DNA of 51,769 nucleotides, from positions 1 to 51,769 of the forward strand of contig JAEWYE010000005.1 of the NCBI GenBank assembly GCA_023458755.1. The letters run 5' to 3'. The translations under genes were made by a program, and so were the position numbers. This DNA is from Bacillota bacterium. Lineage in GTDB: Bacteria; Bacillota; Clostridia; Oscillospirales; Acutalibacteraceae. The first letter of the stretch is position 1; every line of letters starts with the position of its first letter. The notes under the pieces were generated by a model, which saw only the letters and a list, made by a program, of their open reading frames with translations, was not told where the DNA came from and did not search any database. This document shows, one piece after another, positions 41,366-49,224 of this stretch.

Positions 41366-41408
41366 TATTTAGTTGCGAAGAAAAAGTATTAGATTGGAAG
41401 GTGATTGA

Positions 41409-42257
41409 GTGGCTGCGGATTTGCATTGTCATACCAAAATGTCCGACGGCTCAGCCGGTATTGATGAACTCGTCATACTGGCCAAAAAACGAGGCATTCC
41501 TACGATTGCCGTCACCGACCACGACACATTTGCAGGTTCCACTAGGGCAAAAATTTTTGGTGACCGCCACGGTATTGAAGTAATCCCCGGAATAGAACTT
41601 TCCGCTTTTGACTACGAACACGGCAGAAAAGTTCATATTCTTGGCTATTGTTGCGAAAGCCCCGATCGTTTAATCGGGCTTTGCAAGCGTACAGGGGACA
41701 ATAGACGCAAGGCGGCAAATATTATGCTGCAAAAAGTTATGCGCATTTATCCAATTAGTGCCGAGATGGTTTTACGCCGCGCGCAGGGCAGCACCAATGT
41801 GTTTAAACAGCACATTATGCACGCACTTATCGACAGCGGCTATACAAATGAGTTTTTTGGTTCGGTGTTTCAAAAATTGTTCAACTCCAAGTGCGGTCTC
41901 GCCTATTGTGAAGTTGAATATCCCGATGTACATGATGTCATTGAGCAGATTCATAGTGCCGGAGGTGTGGCAGTTTTGGCACACCCAAACGAATATGACA
42001 GCTGTGAACTGCTTGCTCAGCTTGCCGCGGATAAAGAAATTGAAGGCGTTGAAGTCTGGCATCCGCGCAATAAGGAAGAAGATATTCCAAAATTCATGGC
42101 GATTGCAAAGGCAAACGGCTTGATTATGACCGGCGGAACCGATTTCCACGGAATGTATACCACGCATCCTGTGCCGGTGGGTACATTTACTACGCCGGAT
42201 GACCAGCTTGCCGCTTTGAAAAAATGCAAAGCTCGCTTGAAAAACGGAAATAAGTAA
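41409..42257 (+). CDS. PHP-domain phosphoesterase
   Basis: A 282-residue PHP-family metal hydrolase. Metal-binding motifs are ADLHCHTKMSDG, VTDHDTFAG, VIPGIELSA, VHILGYC, VLAHPNEYD and TGGTDFHG. Close relatives (TrpH/YciV) remove phosphate from 3',5'-nucleoside bisphosphates or degrade short oligonucleotides; this is the likely but unproven activity. The start is GTG with GGAAGGTGA just upstream. Confidence 0.9.
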   Translation: MAADLHCHTKMSDGSAGIDELVILAKKRGIPTIAVTDHDTFAGSTRAKIFGDRHGIEVIPGIELSAFDYEHGRKVHILGYCCESPDRLIGLCKRTGDNRRKAANIMLQKVMRIYPISAEMVLRRAQGSTNVFKQHIMHALIDSGYTNEFFGSVFQKLFNSKCGLAYCEVEYPDVHDVIEQIHSAGGVAVLAHPNEYDSCELLAQLAADKEIEGVEVWHPRNKEEDIPKFMAIAKANGLIMTGGTDFHGMYTTHPVPVGTFTTPDDQLAALKKCKARLKNGNK

Positions 42258-42265
42258 AATCAGCA

Positions 42266-42307
42266 AAGCGTTAAAGAAAATGGAAAGTACTTTCTAAGCA
42301 AACGCTT
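42266..42307 (+). other. Stem-loop between the PHP and TSCPD genes
   Basis: AAGCGTT (42266-42272) pairs with AACGCTT (42301-42307), and the interval contains the palindrome AAAGTACTTT (42284-42293). There is no T tract. It may be a leader structure of the TSCPD gene or a 3' end structure of the PHP mRNA. Confidence 0.4.
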
Positions 42308-42332
42308 AAAGAGATTCATTTAAGGATAAAAT

Positions 42333-42581
42333 ATGAAGTATACGTATAAAACAAAAGGCACTTGTTCCTCACAGATTATTGTGGACTTAGACGGCGATAT
42401 TATCAAGTCCGTTGAATTTGTCGGCGGCTGCAATGGCAACGCAAAGGGCATCGGTTCGCTCGTAAAAGGTATGAAGGCGGATGATGTGATTGCCCGATGC
42501 AAAGGCATCCGGTGCGGATTTAAATCAACTTCCTGCCCAGATCAACTGGCACAGGCACTAATGAAAGCAAAAGAACAATAA
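42333..42581 (+). CDS. TSCPD-domain protein
   Basis: An 82-residue protein of the short TSCPD family (TIGR03905-like). It has KYTYKTKGTCSSQIIVDLDGDIIKSVEFVGGCNGNAKGI and the conserved C-terminal Cys pair with GFKSTSCPDQLAQAL. The TSCPD domain also occurs at the C terminus of class II (B12-dependent) ribonucleotide reductases, where it may bind metal; the stand-alone function is unknown. AAGGAT lies upstream of the ATG. Confidence 0.85.
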   Translation: MKYTYKTKGTCSSQIIVDLDGDIIKSVEFVGGCNGNAKGIGSLVKGMKADDVIARCKGIRCGFKSTSCPDQLAQALMKAKEQ

Positions 42582-42596
42582 CAATTATTCGAAAGT

Positions 42597-42630
42597 AAAG
42601 CGGGCTTGCATTTTTGCAGTCCGCTTTTTT
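42597..42630 (+). terminator. Intrinsic terminator after the TSCPD gene
   Basis: AAAGCGG pairs with CCGCTTT, extended by TGCA/TGCA, and is followed by a T run. The minus-strand gene ends just beyond it, so it may act for both. Confidence 0.85.
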
Positions 42631-42632
42631 CT

Positions 42633-43109
42633 CTATTTATGTTGATTCCTTTTTCCGGTAATGGAATCCACTTCAAACTTTAAAATGCAGATGGCGTTCA
42701 GGGCGTTTTCGCGGTAGGTGAAGTCTGTTCGGTCGCTGTAGTGCTTCATAATACAGTCCATTGCCGATTTCTTTTCCGCTGAATCCATAATTTGCTTCAT
42801 TTTACCAAAGGCGATTACACTTTCGTATTCCATACTGCAATTGCAGGCGGTTTCGGCTTCAATCAGTTTTGGAAGGCAGTCCGCTTCAAAACAAACATTG
42901 TTGTTTTCCGCAAGCATGTCCAGCTTTTTGCCTTGCTTTGCACAGTGAAAATAAAACAATACTTGCCCGTTGTTTTCCTCAAAGCCAAAATTCATGGGCA
43001 CGATATAAGGAATGCTGTTTGCCGCGAACGCAATATGGCCAATCTCGCATTTTCGAAGGATGCTTAAAATATCACTCAAATCGGTTATTTCTCTGTCTTT
43101 TCTTCTCAT
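42633..43109 (-). CDS. NimA-like pyridoxamine 5'-phosphate oxidase family flavoprotein
   Basis: A 158-residue split-barrel FMN-binding protein, similar to 5-nitroimidazole resistance proteins (NimA). It has the N-terminal RRKDREITDLSDILSILRKCEIGHIAF, PYIVPMNFGFEENNGQVLFYFHCAKQGKKLDML and YESVIAFGKMKQI. These proteins bind FMN and often reduce nitro or quinone compounds, but the natural substrate is unknown. The start has AAGGAGAAG upstream. A 10-bp direct repeat lies downstream of its -10 box. Confidence 0.87.
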   Translation of the reverse strand: MRRKDREITDLSDILSILRKCEIGHIAFAANSIPYIVPMNFGFEENNGQVLFYFHCAKQGKKLDMLAENNNVCFEADCLPKLIEAETACNCSMEYESVIAFGKMKQIMDSAEKKSAMDCIMKHYSDRTDFTYRENALNAICILKFEVDSITGKRNQHK

Positions 43110-43150
43110 GTTTCTTCTCCTTATTTTATGAATACTTTAGCAGGTATATA

Positions 43151-43181
43151 GTTTCTATTACATTTTCTTGTTTCTATTATA
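43151..43181 (-). promoter_or_regulatory. Promoter -10 box and direct repeat before the NimA-like gene
   Basis: On the minus strand TATAAT (43181-43176) is followed by two copies of TAATAGAAAC (43179-43170 and 43160-43151), 19 bp apart, close to two helical turns. The -35 is poor (T-rich). The repeat is a candidate operator. Confidence 0.45.
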
Positions 43182-43233
43182 CAGCAGTCCATATTCATAA
43201 AAAAGAGAGTAATATTAAAATATTTAAACACAG

Positions 43234-43268
43234 CAAAAGGGACTGCGTTCTTCGCAGCCCCCTTTTTG
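43234..43268. terminator. Bidirectional terminator beside the Cys-rich peptide gene
   Basis: AAAAGGG..CTGCG pairs with CGCAG..CCCTTTT around a TTCTT loop, with T runs on both strands. It lies just downstream of the minus-strand peptide gene. Confidence 0.85.
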
Positions 43269-43301
43269 TTTATGCGCGTTATGAATCCGAAAATCAAGGA
43301 G

Positions 43302-43436
43302 TTAGCAGCAACCGTTGTTGTTGTTGCAGCCGCAACCGTCGTTATTATTGCCACAGCAGCAGAATAACACAACAAGAATGATGATGATCCAAATGCAGCT
43401 ACAGCCGCCATTGCCACCTAAAAAGTTATTACACAT
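43302..43436 (-). CDS. 44-residue Cys/Asn/Gly-rich membrane peptide
   Basis: A short minus-strand gene with a consensus AAAGGAGG about 9 bases before its ATG and a terminator after its stop. The peptide begins MCNNFLGGNGGCSC, has one hydrophobic helix (IWIIIILVVLF), then a tail of CCC, GNNNDGCGC and NNNNGCC. It has 10 cysteines and 11 asparagines in 44 residues. This composition resembles small clostridial spore- or envelope-associated peptides, but I know no named function. Its upstream region has no good sigma-A promoter; a sporulation-type promoter is possible. A larger 98-codon frame overlapping on the same strand is not supported. Confidence 0.8.
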   Translation of the reverse strand: MCNNFLGGNGGCSCIWIIIILVVLFCCCGNNNDGCGCNNNNGCC

Positions 43437-43725
43437 AATGAATTGCCTCCTTTCGGTTTACACTATAGTATATTGTGAAGGATTAAAGGGTGTTACAACT
43501 TTTCTGTATGAATTTCTTTCACCCTGCCTCCTTGCTATAATTTATTCGACGAAAAGCAAAATGGTTACATGTCCCTGCCTGTGATTCGCATCATTGTTTT
43601 AATGCCTAAAAGAGATGCAGGAATTGAAAATCAAAGCACCTGAAATTTAAAGAAAACTCATGAAAAACGTTGAAACAACGAGAGAAGCAAAGTTGTTTTT
43701 TAATAATCAAAGTCAAGAAGTAAAA

Positions 43726-43748
43726 TTTGACTTTAACTGACTTTGACT
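43726..43748 (+). promoter_or_regulatory. Extra CtsR half-sites upstream of ctsR
   Basis: Two TTTGACT heptads (43726-43732 and 43742-43748) are reverse-orientation CtsR half-sites, separated by 9 bp instead of the usual 3. The second overlaps the -35 box. Confidence 0.5.
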
Positions 43749-43771
43749 AATTGTAAGAGGATGGGTAGAAT
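43743..43771 (+). promoter_or_regulatory. Promoter of the ctsR-mcsAB-clpC operon
   Basis: TTGACT at 43743-43748 and TAGAAT at 43766-43771 are separated by 17 bp. Between 43437 and 43725 I see no gene; only a weak AGGGTG/CACCCT inverted repeat (43487-43525) stands out. Confidence 0.75.
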
Positions 43772-43782
43772 AATACTCATAA

Positions 43783-43799
43783 GGTCAAAGAAAGTCAAA
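43783..43799 (+). promoter_or_regulatory. CtsR operator
   Basis: GGTCAAA-GAA-AGTCAAA matches the CtsR box (two direct heptads, 3-bp spacer). It begins 12 bp after the -10 box, so bound CtsR would block early elongation or initiation. Confidence 0.92.
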
Positions 43800-43837
43800 A
43801 TCAAATCAAAAATTTCACGAAAGCAAGGTGACGACAA

Positions 43838-44287
43838 ATGAGAATAAGCGACAGCGTCGCGAACTATATATTAGAGTTGCTGAATGAAGCCAACGGCAGA
43901 GCGGAAATCCAACGCAATGAACTTGCCAATGTGCTGGGGTGCGTGCCAAGTCAAATCAATTATGTGCTCACCTCGCGTTTTACCCCCGAACAGGGGTATA
44001 TTGTTGAGAGCAGGCGCGGCGGCGGCGGTTATATCCGCATAACGCGCATTCAAATGGACTGCAGCTGCGCCATTATGCATATTGTCAATTCCATCGGATC
44101 TTCTTTGGATAGCGCAACCGCGCACGCAATGTTGAATAACCTGGTAGAGCGGGACATTTTAGAACTTCCGGCGGCAAGGTTAATGGCAGCCGCCATTTCC
44201 GATCAGTCCTATTCCGGAATTCCGCAGGAGAATCGGGATGCGTTACGCGCCGCGATTTTCAAGAACATGTTAATGACACAAATATAA
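43838..44287 (+). CDS. ctsR: Transcriptional repressor CtsR
   Basis: A 149-residue heat-shock repressor of clp genes. The winged helix-turn-helix includes RAEIQRNELANVLGCVPSQINYVLTSRFT, and the beta-wing tip is SRRGGGGYIRI, the family hallmark for minor-groove binding. The C-terminal helical domain binds McsB. AAGGTGA lies upstream of the ATG. It heads the canonical operon and its own operator is 39 bp upstream, so it is autoregulated. Confidence 0.97.
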   Translation: MRISDSVANYILELLNEANGRAEIQRNELANVLGCVPSQINYVLTSRFTPEQGYIVESRRGGGGYIRITRIQMDCSCAIMHIVNSIGSSLDSATAHAMLNNLVERDILELPAARLMAAAISDQSYSGIPQENRDALRAAIFKNMLMTQI

Positions 44288-44310
44288 AAAGGATACTAGG
44301 AGGTAATAGT

Positions 44311-44826
44311 ATGATTTGCCAAGCCTGCGGGAAGCACCCCGCTACCACACATATTAAAACCATCGTAAACGGTGAACTCAGTGAACTTTCACTGTGCTCG
44401 GAATGCGCACAAAAAATGGGGTATGATAATATCTTCGGCAATTGGGGCCTTAACTTCGGCAGCTTACTGGGCAGCTTTTTCAGTGACCATGCGGAAGAAA
44501 TACCGGATACCATTCGCTGTAAGGGCTGCGGTTCTTCTTTTGAAGACATCGCGCAAAGCGGAAAAGTCGGCTGTGCCGAATGCTACCACACCTTTTATGA
44601 CCGTTTGATTCCGTCTATCCAGCGAATCCACGGCAACACAAAGCACTGCGGTAAAAATCCGAATCTTACGGTACAAAGCGACTGCACTGCGATCGCGAAA
44701 AAATTCCAGGATGAATTGGAAGAACTTCGCAATCAGCTGAAAGAAGCCGTCGAGGTTCAGAATTTCGAGCAGGCGGCGGTTCTGCGCGATAAAATCAAAG
44801 AGCTGGAAGGGGGCGAGCAGGCATGA
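44311..44826 (+). CDS. mcsA: Protein-arginine kinase activator McsA
   Basis: A 171-residue zinc protein that activates McsB. It has N-terminal CQACGKHPATTHIK and LCSECAQKMG and a second pair CKGCGSSF / GCAECYHTF (two treble-clef-like zinc sites). A C-terminal UVR motif reads LKEAVEVQNFEQAAVLRDKIKELE. AGGAGGT precedes the ATG. The stop overlaps the mcsB start by 4 bp. Confidence 0.96.
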   Translation: MICQACGKHPATTHIKTIVNGELSELSLCSECAQKMGYDNIFGNWGLNFGSLLGSFFSDHAEEIPDTIRCKGCGSSFEDIAQSGKVGCAECYHTFYDRLIPSIQRIHGNTKHCGKNPNLTVQSDCTAIAKKFQDELEELRNQLKEAVEVQNFEQAAVLRDKIKELEGGEQA

Positions 44827-45854
44827 TCAAATGGTATGAGAAATCCGGCCCGGAGGGCGACGTAATCATCAGCACAAGAATCCGCCTGGCACGTAACCTG
44901 CGCAGTTACCCGTTTCCGGTTAAGCTAAGTATGCCGCAAAGGGAAAAGGTAGAACAGGAAGTCAAAGAAGCCGTCTTTCAAAGCAACAGCGCATTCGCCC
45001 AGCAGTTCCGCTATCTTGATATGAAGGAACTGGATAAAACGGAAGCGGTCTCCCTGGTGGAACGTCATCTTGTCAGTCCGGAATTTATCTCCCAACCTAT
45101 GGGACGCGCCCTTCTTCTTGCACAGGATGAAAGTATTTCCATCATGATTAATGAAGAAGATCATTTGCGCGTGCAGGTTATGCAGGAGGGGCTGAATTTA
45201 GACAGCGTATACGATATCGCGGATAAATTCGATACCCTGCTCAATGAAAAATTACATTTTGCCTTTGATGAGAATCTTGGCTACTTAACCCAATGCCCCA
45301 CCAATTTAGGTACAGGCATGCGGGCGTCCCTCATGCTTCATCTTCCCGCGTTGCAGGAAAGCGGAACCATGAACCGCATTGCAAACAATCTGTCAAAACT
45401 GGGGCTTACCATCCGCGGCACATACGGCGAGGGCACCGAACCGGTCGGCGCAATGTATCAGCTCTCCAATCAGGTTACACTGGGGCTGAGCGAACGCGAA
45501 GCAATTGCTAATTTAAACAGCATCGCTATGCAGCTTGTGGCACAGGAACGTTCCGCGCGGGAAGCGCTGGTCAAAACAATGGAGGCACAGGATGTTATCT
45601 GCCGTTCCGTCGGTATCCTGCAAAATGCCCGTATGCTCAGCAACAACGAATTTATGAAATTGATTTCCAATGTCCGTCTTGGCATAGCGGCCGGATTAAT
45701 TGCCAATATTTCCTATGATATGGTCAGCAGCATGATCGCGCAGGTACAGCCCGCCACCATCATGCTCCCATCCGGAAAAAAACTGACTTCTTCCGAGCGT
45801 GATGCCCTGCGTGCAAAAATCGTTTCGGAGCGGTTTTGTCAATTCGAAAAATAA
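44823..45854 (+). CDS. mcsB: Protein arginine kinase McsB
   Basis: A 343-residue phosphagen-kinase-fold enzyme that phosphorylates arginine on misfolded proteins, marking them for ClpCP, and also inactivates CtsR. Conserved blocks include DVIISTRIRLARNLRSYPFP, LDSVYDIADKFDTLLNEKLHFAFDENLGYLTQCPTNLGTGMRAS (nucleotide site and catalytic Cys), and RGTYGEGTEPVGAMYQLSNQ. Length and position match the family. Confidence 0.97.
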   Translation: MIKWYEKSGPEGDVIISTRIRLARNLRSYPFPVKLSMPQREKVEQEVKEAVFQSNSAFAQQFRYLDMKELDKTEAVSLVERHLVSPEFISQPMGRALLLAQDESISIMINEEDHLRVQVMQEGLNLDSVYDIADKFDTLLNEKLHFAFDENLGYLTQCPTNLGTGMRASLMLHLPALQESGTMNRIANNLSKLGLTIRGTYGEGTEPVGAMYQLSNQVTLGLSEREAIANLNSIAMQLVAQERSAREALVKTMEAQDVICRSVGILQNARMLSNNEFMKLISNVRLGIAAGLIANISYDMVSSMIAQVQPATIMLPSGKKLTSSERDALRAKIVSERFCQFEK

Positions 45855-45904
45855 ACACAGCGGCAGGGTGCATGCTCTGTCCCTACACGTAAGGAGGCAA
45901 CGAT

Positions 45905-48376
45905 ATGTATAACTTTAATGGATTTACCGAAAAGGCAAACAATGCTCTGAACATTGCGGTAGAATCAGCGGAAAGTTTGGGGCATACGTACATTGGCAGC
46001 GAACACATTATTCTCGGCTTATTAAAAGAGGGAACAGGCGTTGCCGCAACTGTCCTGACTAAACTCGGGGTAACCGAAGACCTATTCGAGCAGCTTATGC
46101 GCAGCCAGATCGGCGTCGGCAGCAGAACCGGTTTAACGACTTCGGATTTTACGCCCCGCAGCAAGCGTATCCTGCAGATTGCCGTCATGGAGGCGGCAAG
46201 GCTGAACCACAATTATGTGGGAACTGAGCATTTGCTCATCGCAATTTTAGATGAAGGCGACAGCTACGGCGTTCGTTTTCTGCATATGCTCGGTGTAAAT
46301 CCGAAGGAAATTGTCAACGAAATCAACAACGCTCTGAGCAGCGGAAACGATGGCGAGGCTATGCAAAGTCCGGTTGCACAGGGAAATGTTAATCCAGCCA
46401 GCGCAAAAGGCGGTAAAGGCGGCACCAAAACACTCGATCAGTTTGGGCGTGATTTAACCGCGTTAGCTTCGCAGGGCGGAATTGATCCGGTAATCGGCCG
46501 TCAGACCGAAATTGAACGTGTGGTTCAGATCCTTTCCAGAAGAACGAAAAACAATCCGTGCTTAATCGGTGAACCCGGTGTCGGTAAAACCGCCGTGGCG
46601 GAAGGCTTGGCGCTCAAAATTGCGCAGGGTGAAGTGCCGGAGCTGTTAAAAGGCAAACGCCTGATTGCGCTTGATTTAACCAGTATGGTTGCCGGTACCA
46701 AATACCGCGGCGACTTTGAGGAACGTATCAAGGCGGCAATGGACGAAGTGCGCAATTCCGGCAATGTGATTTTGTTCATCGATGAACTTCACACGATTGT
46801 CGGTGCGGGTTCAGCGGAAGGTTCCACCGATGCTTCCAACATCCTAAAACCTGCGCTTGCCAAAGGTGATTTTCAGGTTATCGGTGCCACAACCATCAAC
46901 GAATACCGTAAATACATCGAAAAAGATGCCGCGCTCGAGCGCCGTTTCCAACCGGTTATGGTAGGCGAGCCGAGCGAGGAAGAGGCAGTGCAAATTTTAA
47001 ACGGTCTGCGTGACCGTTATGAAGCCCATCATAAGGTGAAAATTACCGACGAAGCAATTCAGGCTGCCGTCAAATTGTCGTCCCGCTATATTTCCGACCG
47101 TTTCCTGCCGGACAAAGCAATCGACTTAATCGATGAAGCGGCTTCCCGCGTTCGTCTGCGTGCTTACACCGCTCCGGATAATTTGCAGGAACTGGAAAAA
47201 CATGTAAAGGAACTGGAACAGGAGAAAGCCGCGGCCGTTAACGCACAGGATTTTGAACGTGCCGCGAAGATTCGCGATCAGGAAAAGGCGGCGCGTGAAA
47301 AACTGGAAGCGCAAAAAACGGCGTGGAAAGATAAAAGCGCGCATGTCGGCGGGGAAGTTACACCGGAAGACATCGCCAATGTGGTTTCTATGTGGACGGG
47401 TGTACCGGTGGCACAGCTTACCGAGGAAGAAAGCCAGCGCCTGTTAAGGTTGGAAGATACGCTGCACAAGCGTATTGTCGGGCAGAGCGAAGCCGTTACC
47501 GCAGTGGCGCGCGCAATTCGTCGCGGCAGAGTGGGATTAAAAGACCCGAAACGCCCAATTGGTTCGTTTATCTTCCTTGGACCCACAGGTGTCGGTAAAA
47601 CCGAACTTTGCAAATCGCTTGCCGAAGCTATTTTCGGTGACGAAAATGCTATGATTCGTCTCGATATGTCCGAATATATGGAGAAGCATACGGTATCCCG
47701 TTTGGTCGGTTCCCCTCCGGGCTATGTCGGTTATGACGAGGGCGGTCAGCTTACCGAAAAGGTTCGCCGTAAACCGTATTCCGTCATTTTGTTTGATGAA
47801 ATTGAAAAGGCTCACCCGGATGTCTTTAATATTCTCCTTCAAATTCTGGAGGACGGATGCCTGACCGATTCTCAGGGACGCAAGGTGAATTTCAAAAATT
47901 CGATCATCATTATGACTTCAAATGTGGGTGCGCGCATGATTACTGAAAACCGCACCAGTCTGGGCTTTGGTACGAACAGCGATCAGAACGCCGACACGGC
48001 AAAAATTAAGGAAATGGTGCTTGGCGAACTGAAAAACATGTTCCGCCCGGAATTTTTGAACCGTGTGGATGATATCATTGTGTTCAATAAACTTACCAGT
48101 GCGGATATTCAGGAAATTGCCGTGCGTATGCTTGGTACCCTTCAAAAACGCCTGAAAGGGCTTGATATTGACGTAACCTTTACAAAGGAAGCAGTCAAGG
48201 CAATCGCCGATGCCGGCTTTGATCCGGTATATGGAGCAAGGCCGCTGCGCCGGGCCATCCAGTCCAAACTGGAAGACAAACTTTCCGAACTGATGCTCGA
48301 AAAGAAAATTGAATCAGGCAAGACAGTTGTCTGCGATTATAAAGAGAATGCGTTTGTGTTTGAAAGTAAAGAATAA
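45905..48376 (+). CDS. clpC: ATP-dependent Clp protease ATP-binding subunit ClpC
   Basis: An 823-residue HSP100 unfoldase that feeds proteins to ClpP. It has an N-terminal double Clp-N repeat (TYIGSEHIILGLLKEG and NYVGTEHLLIAILDEG), first AAA domain with GEPGVGKTAVAEGLA, the middle coiled-coil with a UVR-like EKAAAVNAQDFERAAKIRDQEK, and a second AAA domain with GPTGVGKTELCKSLAE and VILFDEIEKAHPD. AAGGAGG lies before the ATG. It ends the CtsR operon. Confidence 0.97.
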   Translation: MYNFNGFTEKANNALNIAVESAESLGHTYIGSEHIILGLLKEGTGVAATVLTKLGVTEDLFEQLMRSQIGVGSRTGLTTSDFTPRSKRILQIAVMEAARLNHNYVGTEHLLIAILDEGDSYGVRFLHMLGVNPKEIVNEINNALSSGNDGEAMQSPVAQGNVNPASAKGGKGGTKTLDQFGRDLTALASQGGIDPVIGRQTEIERVVQILSRRTKNNPCLIGEPGVGKTAVAEGLALKIAQGEVPELLKGKRLIALDLTSMVAGTKYRGDFEERIKAAMDEVRNSGNVILFIDELHTIVGAGSAEGSTDASNILKPALAKGDFQVIGATTINEYRKYIEKDAALERRFQPVMVGEPSEEEAVQILNGLRDRYEAHHKVKITDEAIQAAVKLSSRYISDRFLPDKAIDLIDEAASRVRLRAYTAPDNLQELEKHVKELEQEKAAAVNAQDFERAAKIRDQEKAAREKLEAQKTAWKDKSAHVGGEVTPEDIANVVSMWTGVPVAQLTEEESQRLLRLEDTLHKRIVGQSEAVTAVARAIRRGRVGLKDPKRPIGSFIFLGPTGVGKTELCKSLAEAIFGDENAMIRLDMSEYMEKHTVSRLVGSPPGYVGYDEGGQLTEKVRRKPYSVILFDEIEKAHPDVFNILLQILEDGCLTDSQGRKVNFKNSIIIMTSNVGARMITENRTSLGFGTNSDQNADTAKIKEMVLGELKNMFRPEFLNRVDDIIVFNKLTSADIQEIAVRMLGTLQKRLKGLDIDVTFTKEAVKAIADAGFDPVYGARPLRRAIQSKLEDKLSELMLEKKIESGKTVVCDYKENAFVFESKE

Positions 48377-48388
48377 GCATATCTGCAA

Positions 48389-48418
48389 AGGGGACGGAAT
48401 AACAACCGTCCTCTTTTT
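48389..48418 (+). terminator. Intrinsic terminator after clpC
   Basis: AGGGGACGG pairs with CCGTCCTCT around an 8-nt loop and continues into five T. Confidence 0.9.
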
Positions 48419-48430
48419 GGGAATATCGTC

Positions 48431-48459
48431 TTGTAAAAGAATTTCTTAAGATATATAAT
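48431..48459 (+). promoter_or_regulatory. Promoter of the TPR-like protein gene
   Basis: TTGTAA at 48431-48436 and TATAAT at 48454-48459 are separated by 17 bp. Confidence 0.75.
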
Positions 48460-48497
48460 AAGTTCACATAATATCGGCAGAAAGGCGGATGACGAAT

Positions 48498-49151
48498 ATG
48501 TCAAACGCATACGGTGACCATTCTGACCTTGCAGCAGCCCTGTTTTACACAATGGGAGCCTCGATACCGCACGATTCCCGCTTGGAGGAGGAAGCAAGAA
48601 AGCTGCTTTTATCCATTCCAAATCAAGAAAAATGTCTGCTGAAGGTAATCGAACTTTGTGGTACTCCCGCAACACCGAAGCAATTGTATATTCTTACAAA
48701 AGCCTATAGCTGGCTTGGTGCGAAATACCGCAAAGAAACCATTCGGTTTTCTTCTCAATATCTCAATTCAGATGGATGGGGCGACCTGCCGCATAGCGTT
48801 CGAACAGAAGACGGCATATCTGTCAGTCAGTCTGCTTCCTGCCGTGCTTCGGTATTTATCGATTTGGCACAGGCACAGGAAGGTGAGGGGAATTATGAAG
48901 CGGCGTTTATGAATTATTTGGAAGCGTACCGTCTGGAACCCTATAACGCAATGGATGCAATAAAAGCGGCCGATGTAATCACAAAATCGCGCAGCAGGGA
49001 AGAAGCACTCAAGTTCCTGCGAAATCAAAAATCGTCCGGTTATTATTTACCGATAAAGTATTTAGACCCGCTGGGAAACCGCTGCCGCAATGACACGTTT
49101 AAAGAGTTACTTGATTCACATTTGCGAAAATTGGAGGATAAAGGCAAGTGA
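48498..49151 (+). CDS. TPR-like helical-repeat protein, function unknown
   Basis: A 217-residue soluble, all-helical protein. It contains TPR-like segments such as CRASVFIDLAQAQEGEGNYEAAFMNYLEAYRLEPYNAMDAIKAADV and KQLYILTKAYSWLGAKYRKETIRFSSQYL, so it probably mediates protein-protein contacts. No enzymatic motif is visible. An in-frame ATG at 48489 touches the AAAGGCGG Shine-Dalgarno, so ATG at 48498 is preferred. Flanked by its own promoter and terminator. Confidence 0.75.
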   Translation: MSNAYGDHSDLAAALFYTMGASIPHDSRLEEEARKLLLSIPNQEKCLLKVIELCGTPATPKQLYILTKAYSWLGAKYRKETIRFSSQYLNSDGWGDLPHSVRTEDGISVSQSASCRASVFIDLAQAQEGEGNYEAAFMNYLEAYRLEPYNAMDAIKAADVITKSRSREEALKFLRNQKSSGYYLPIKYLDPLGNRCRNDTFKELLDSHLRKLEDKGK

Positions 49152-49165
49152 TACACACGAGCCAG

Positions 49166-49206
49166 CAAAAAGACGGAACCGCCGAAAAAGCAGTTCCGTC
49201 TTTTTG
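49166..49206. terminator. Bidirectional terminator between the TPR-like and chemoreceptor genes
   Basis: AAAAAGACGGAAC pairs with GTTCCGTCTTTTT (13 bp) and has T runs in both directions, between two convergent genes. Confidence 0.93.
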
Positions 49207-49224
49207 TTTGAATATTCTTATCTG

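Noticed and set aside
43121..43417. 98-codon minus-strand Ala/Thr-rich frame
   Set aside because: It overlaps the 44-residue Cys-rich gene in another frame, lacks a Shine-Dalgarno and crosses the terminator at 43234-43268.
43315..43584. 89-codon plus-strand Leu/Gln/Pro-rich frame
   Set aside because: Antisense of the Cys-rich peptide gene; low-complexity composition derives from the GTT/GCA repeats.
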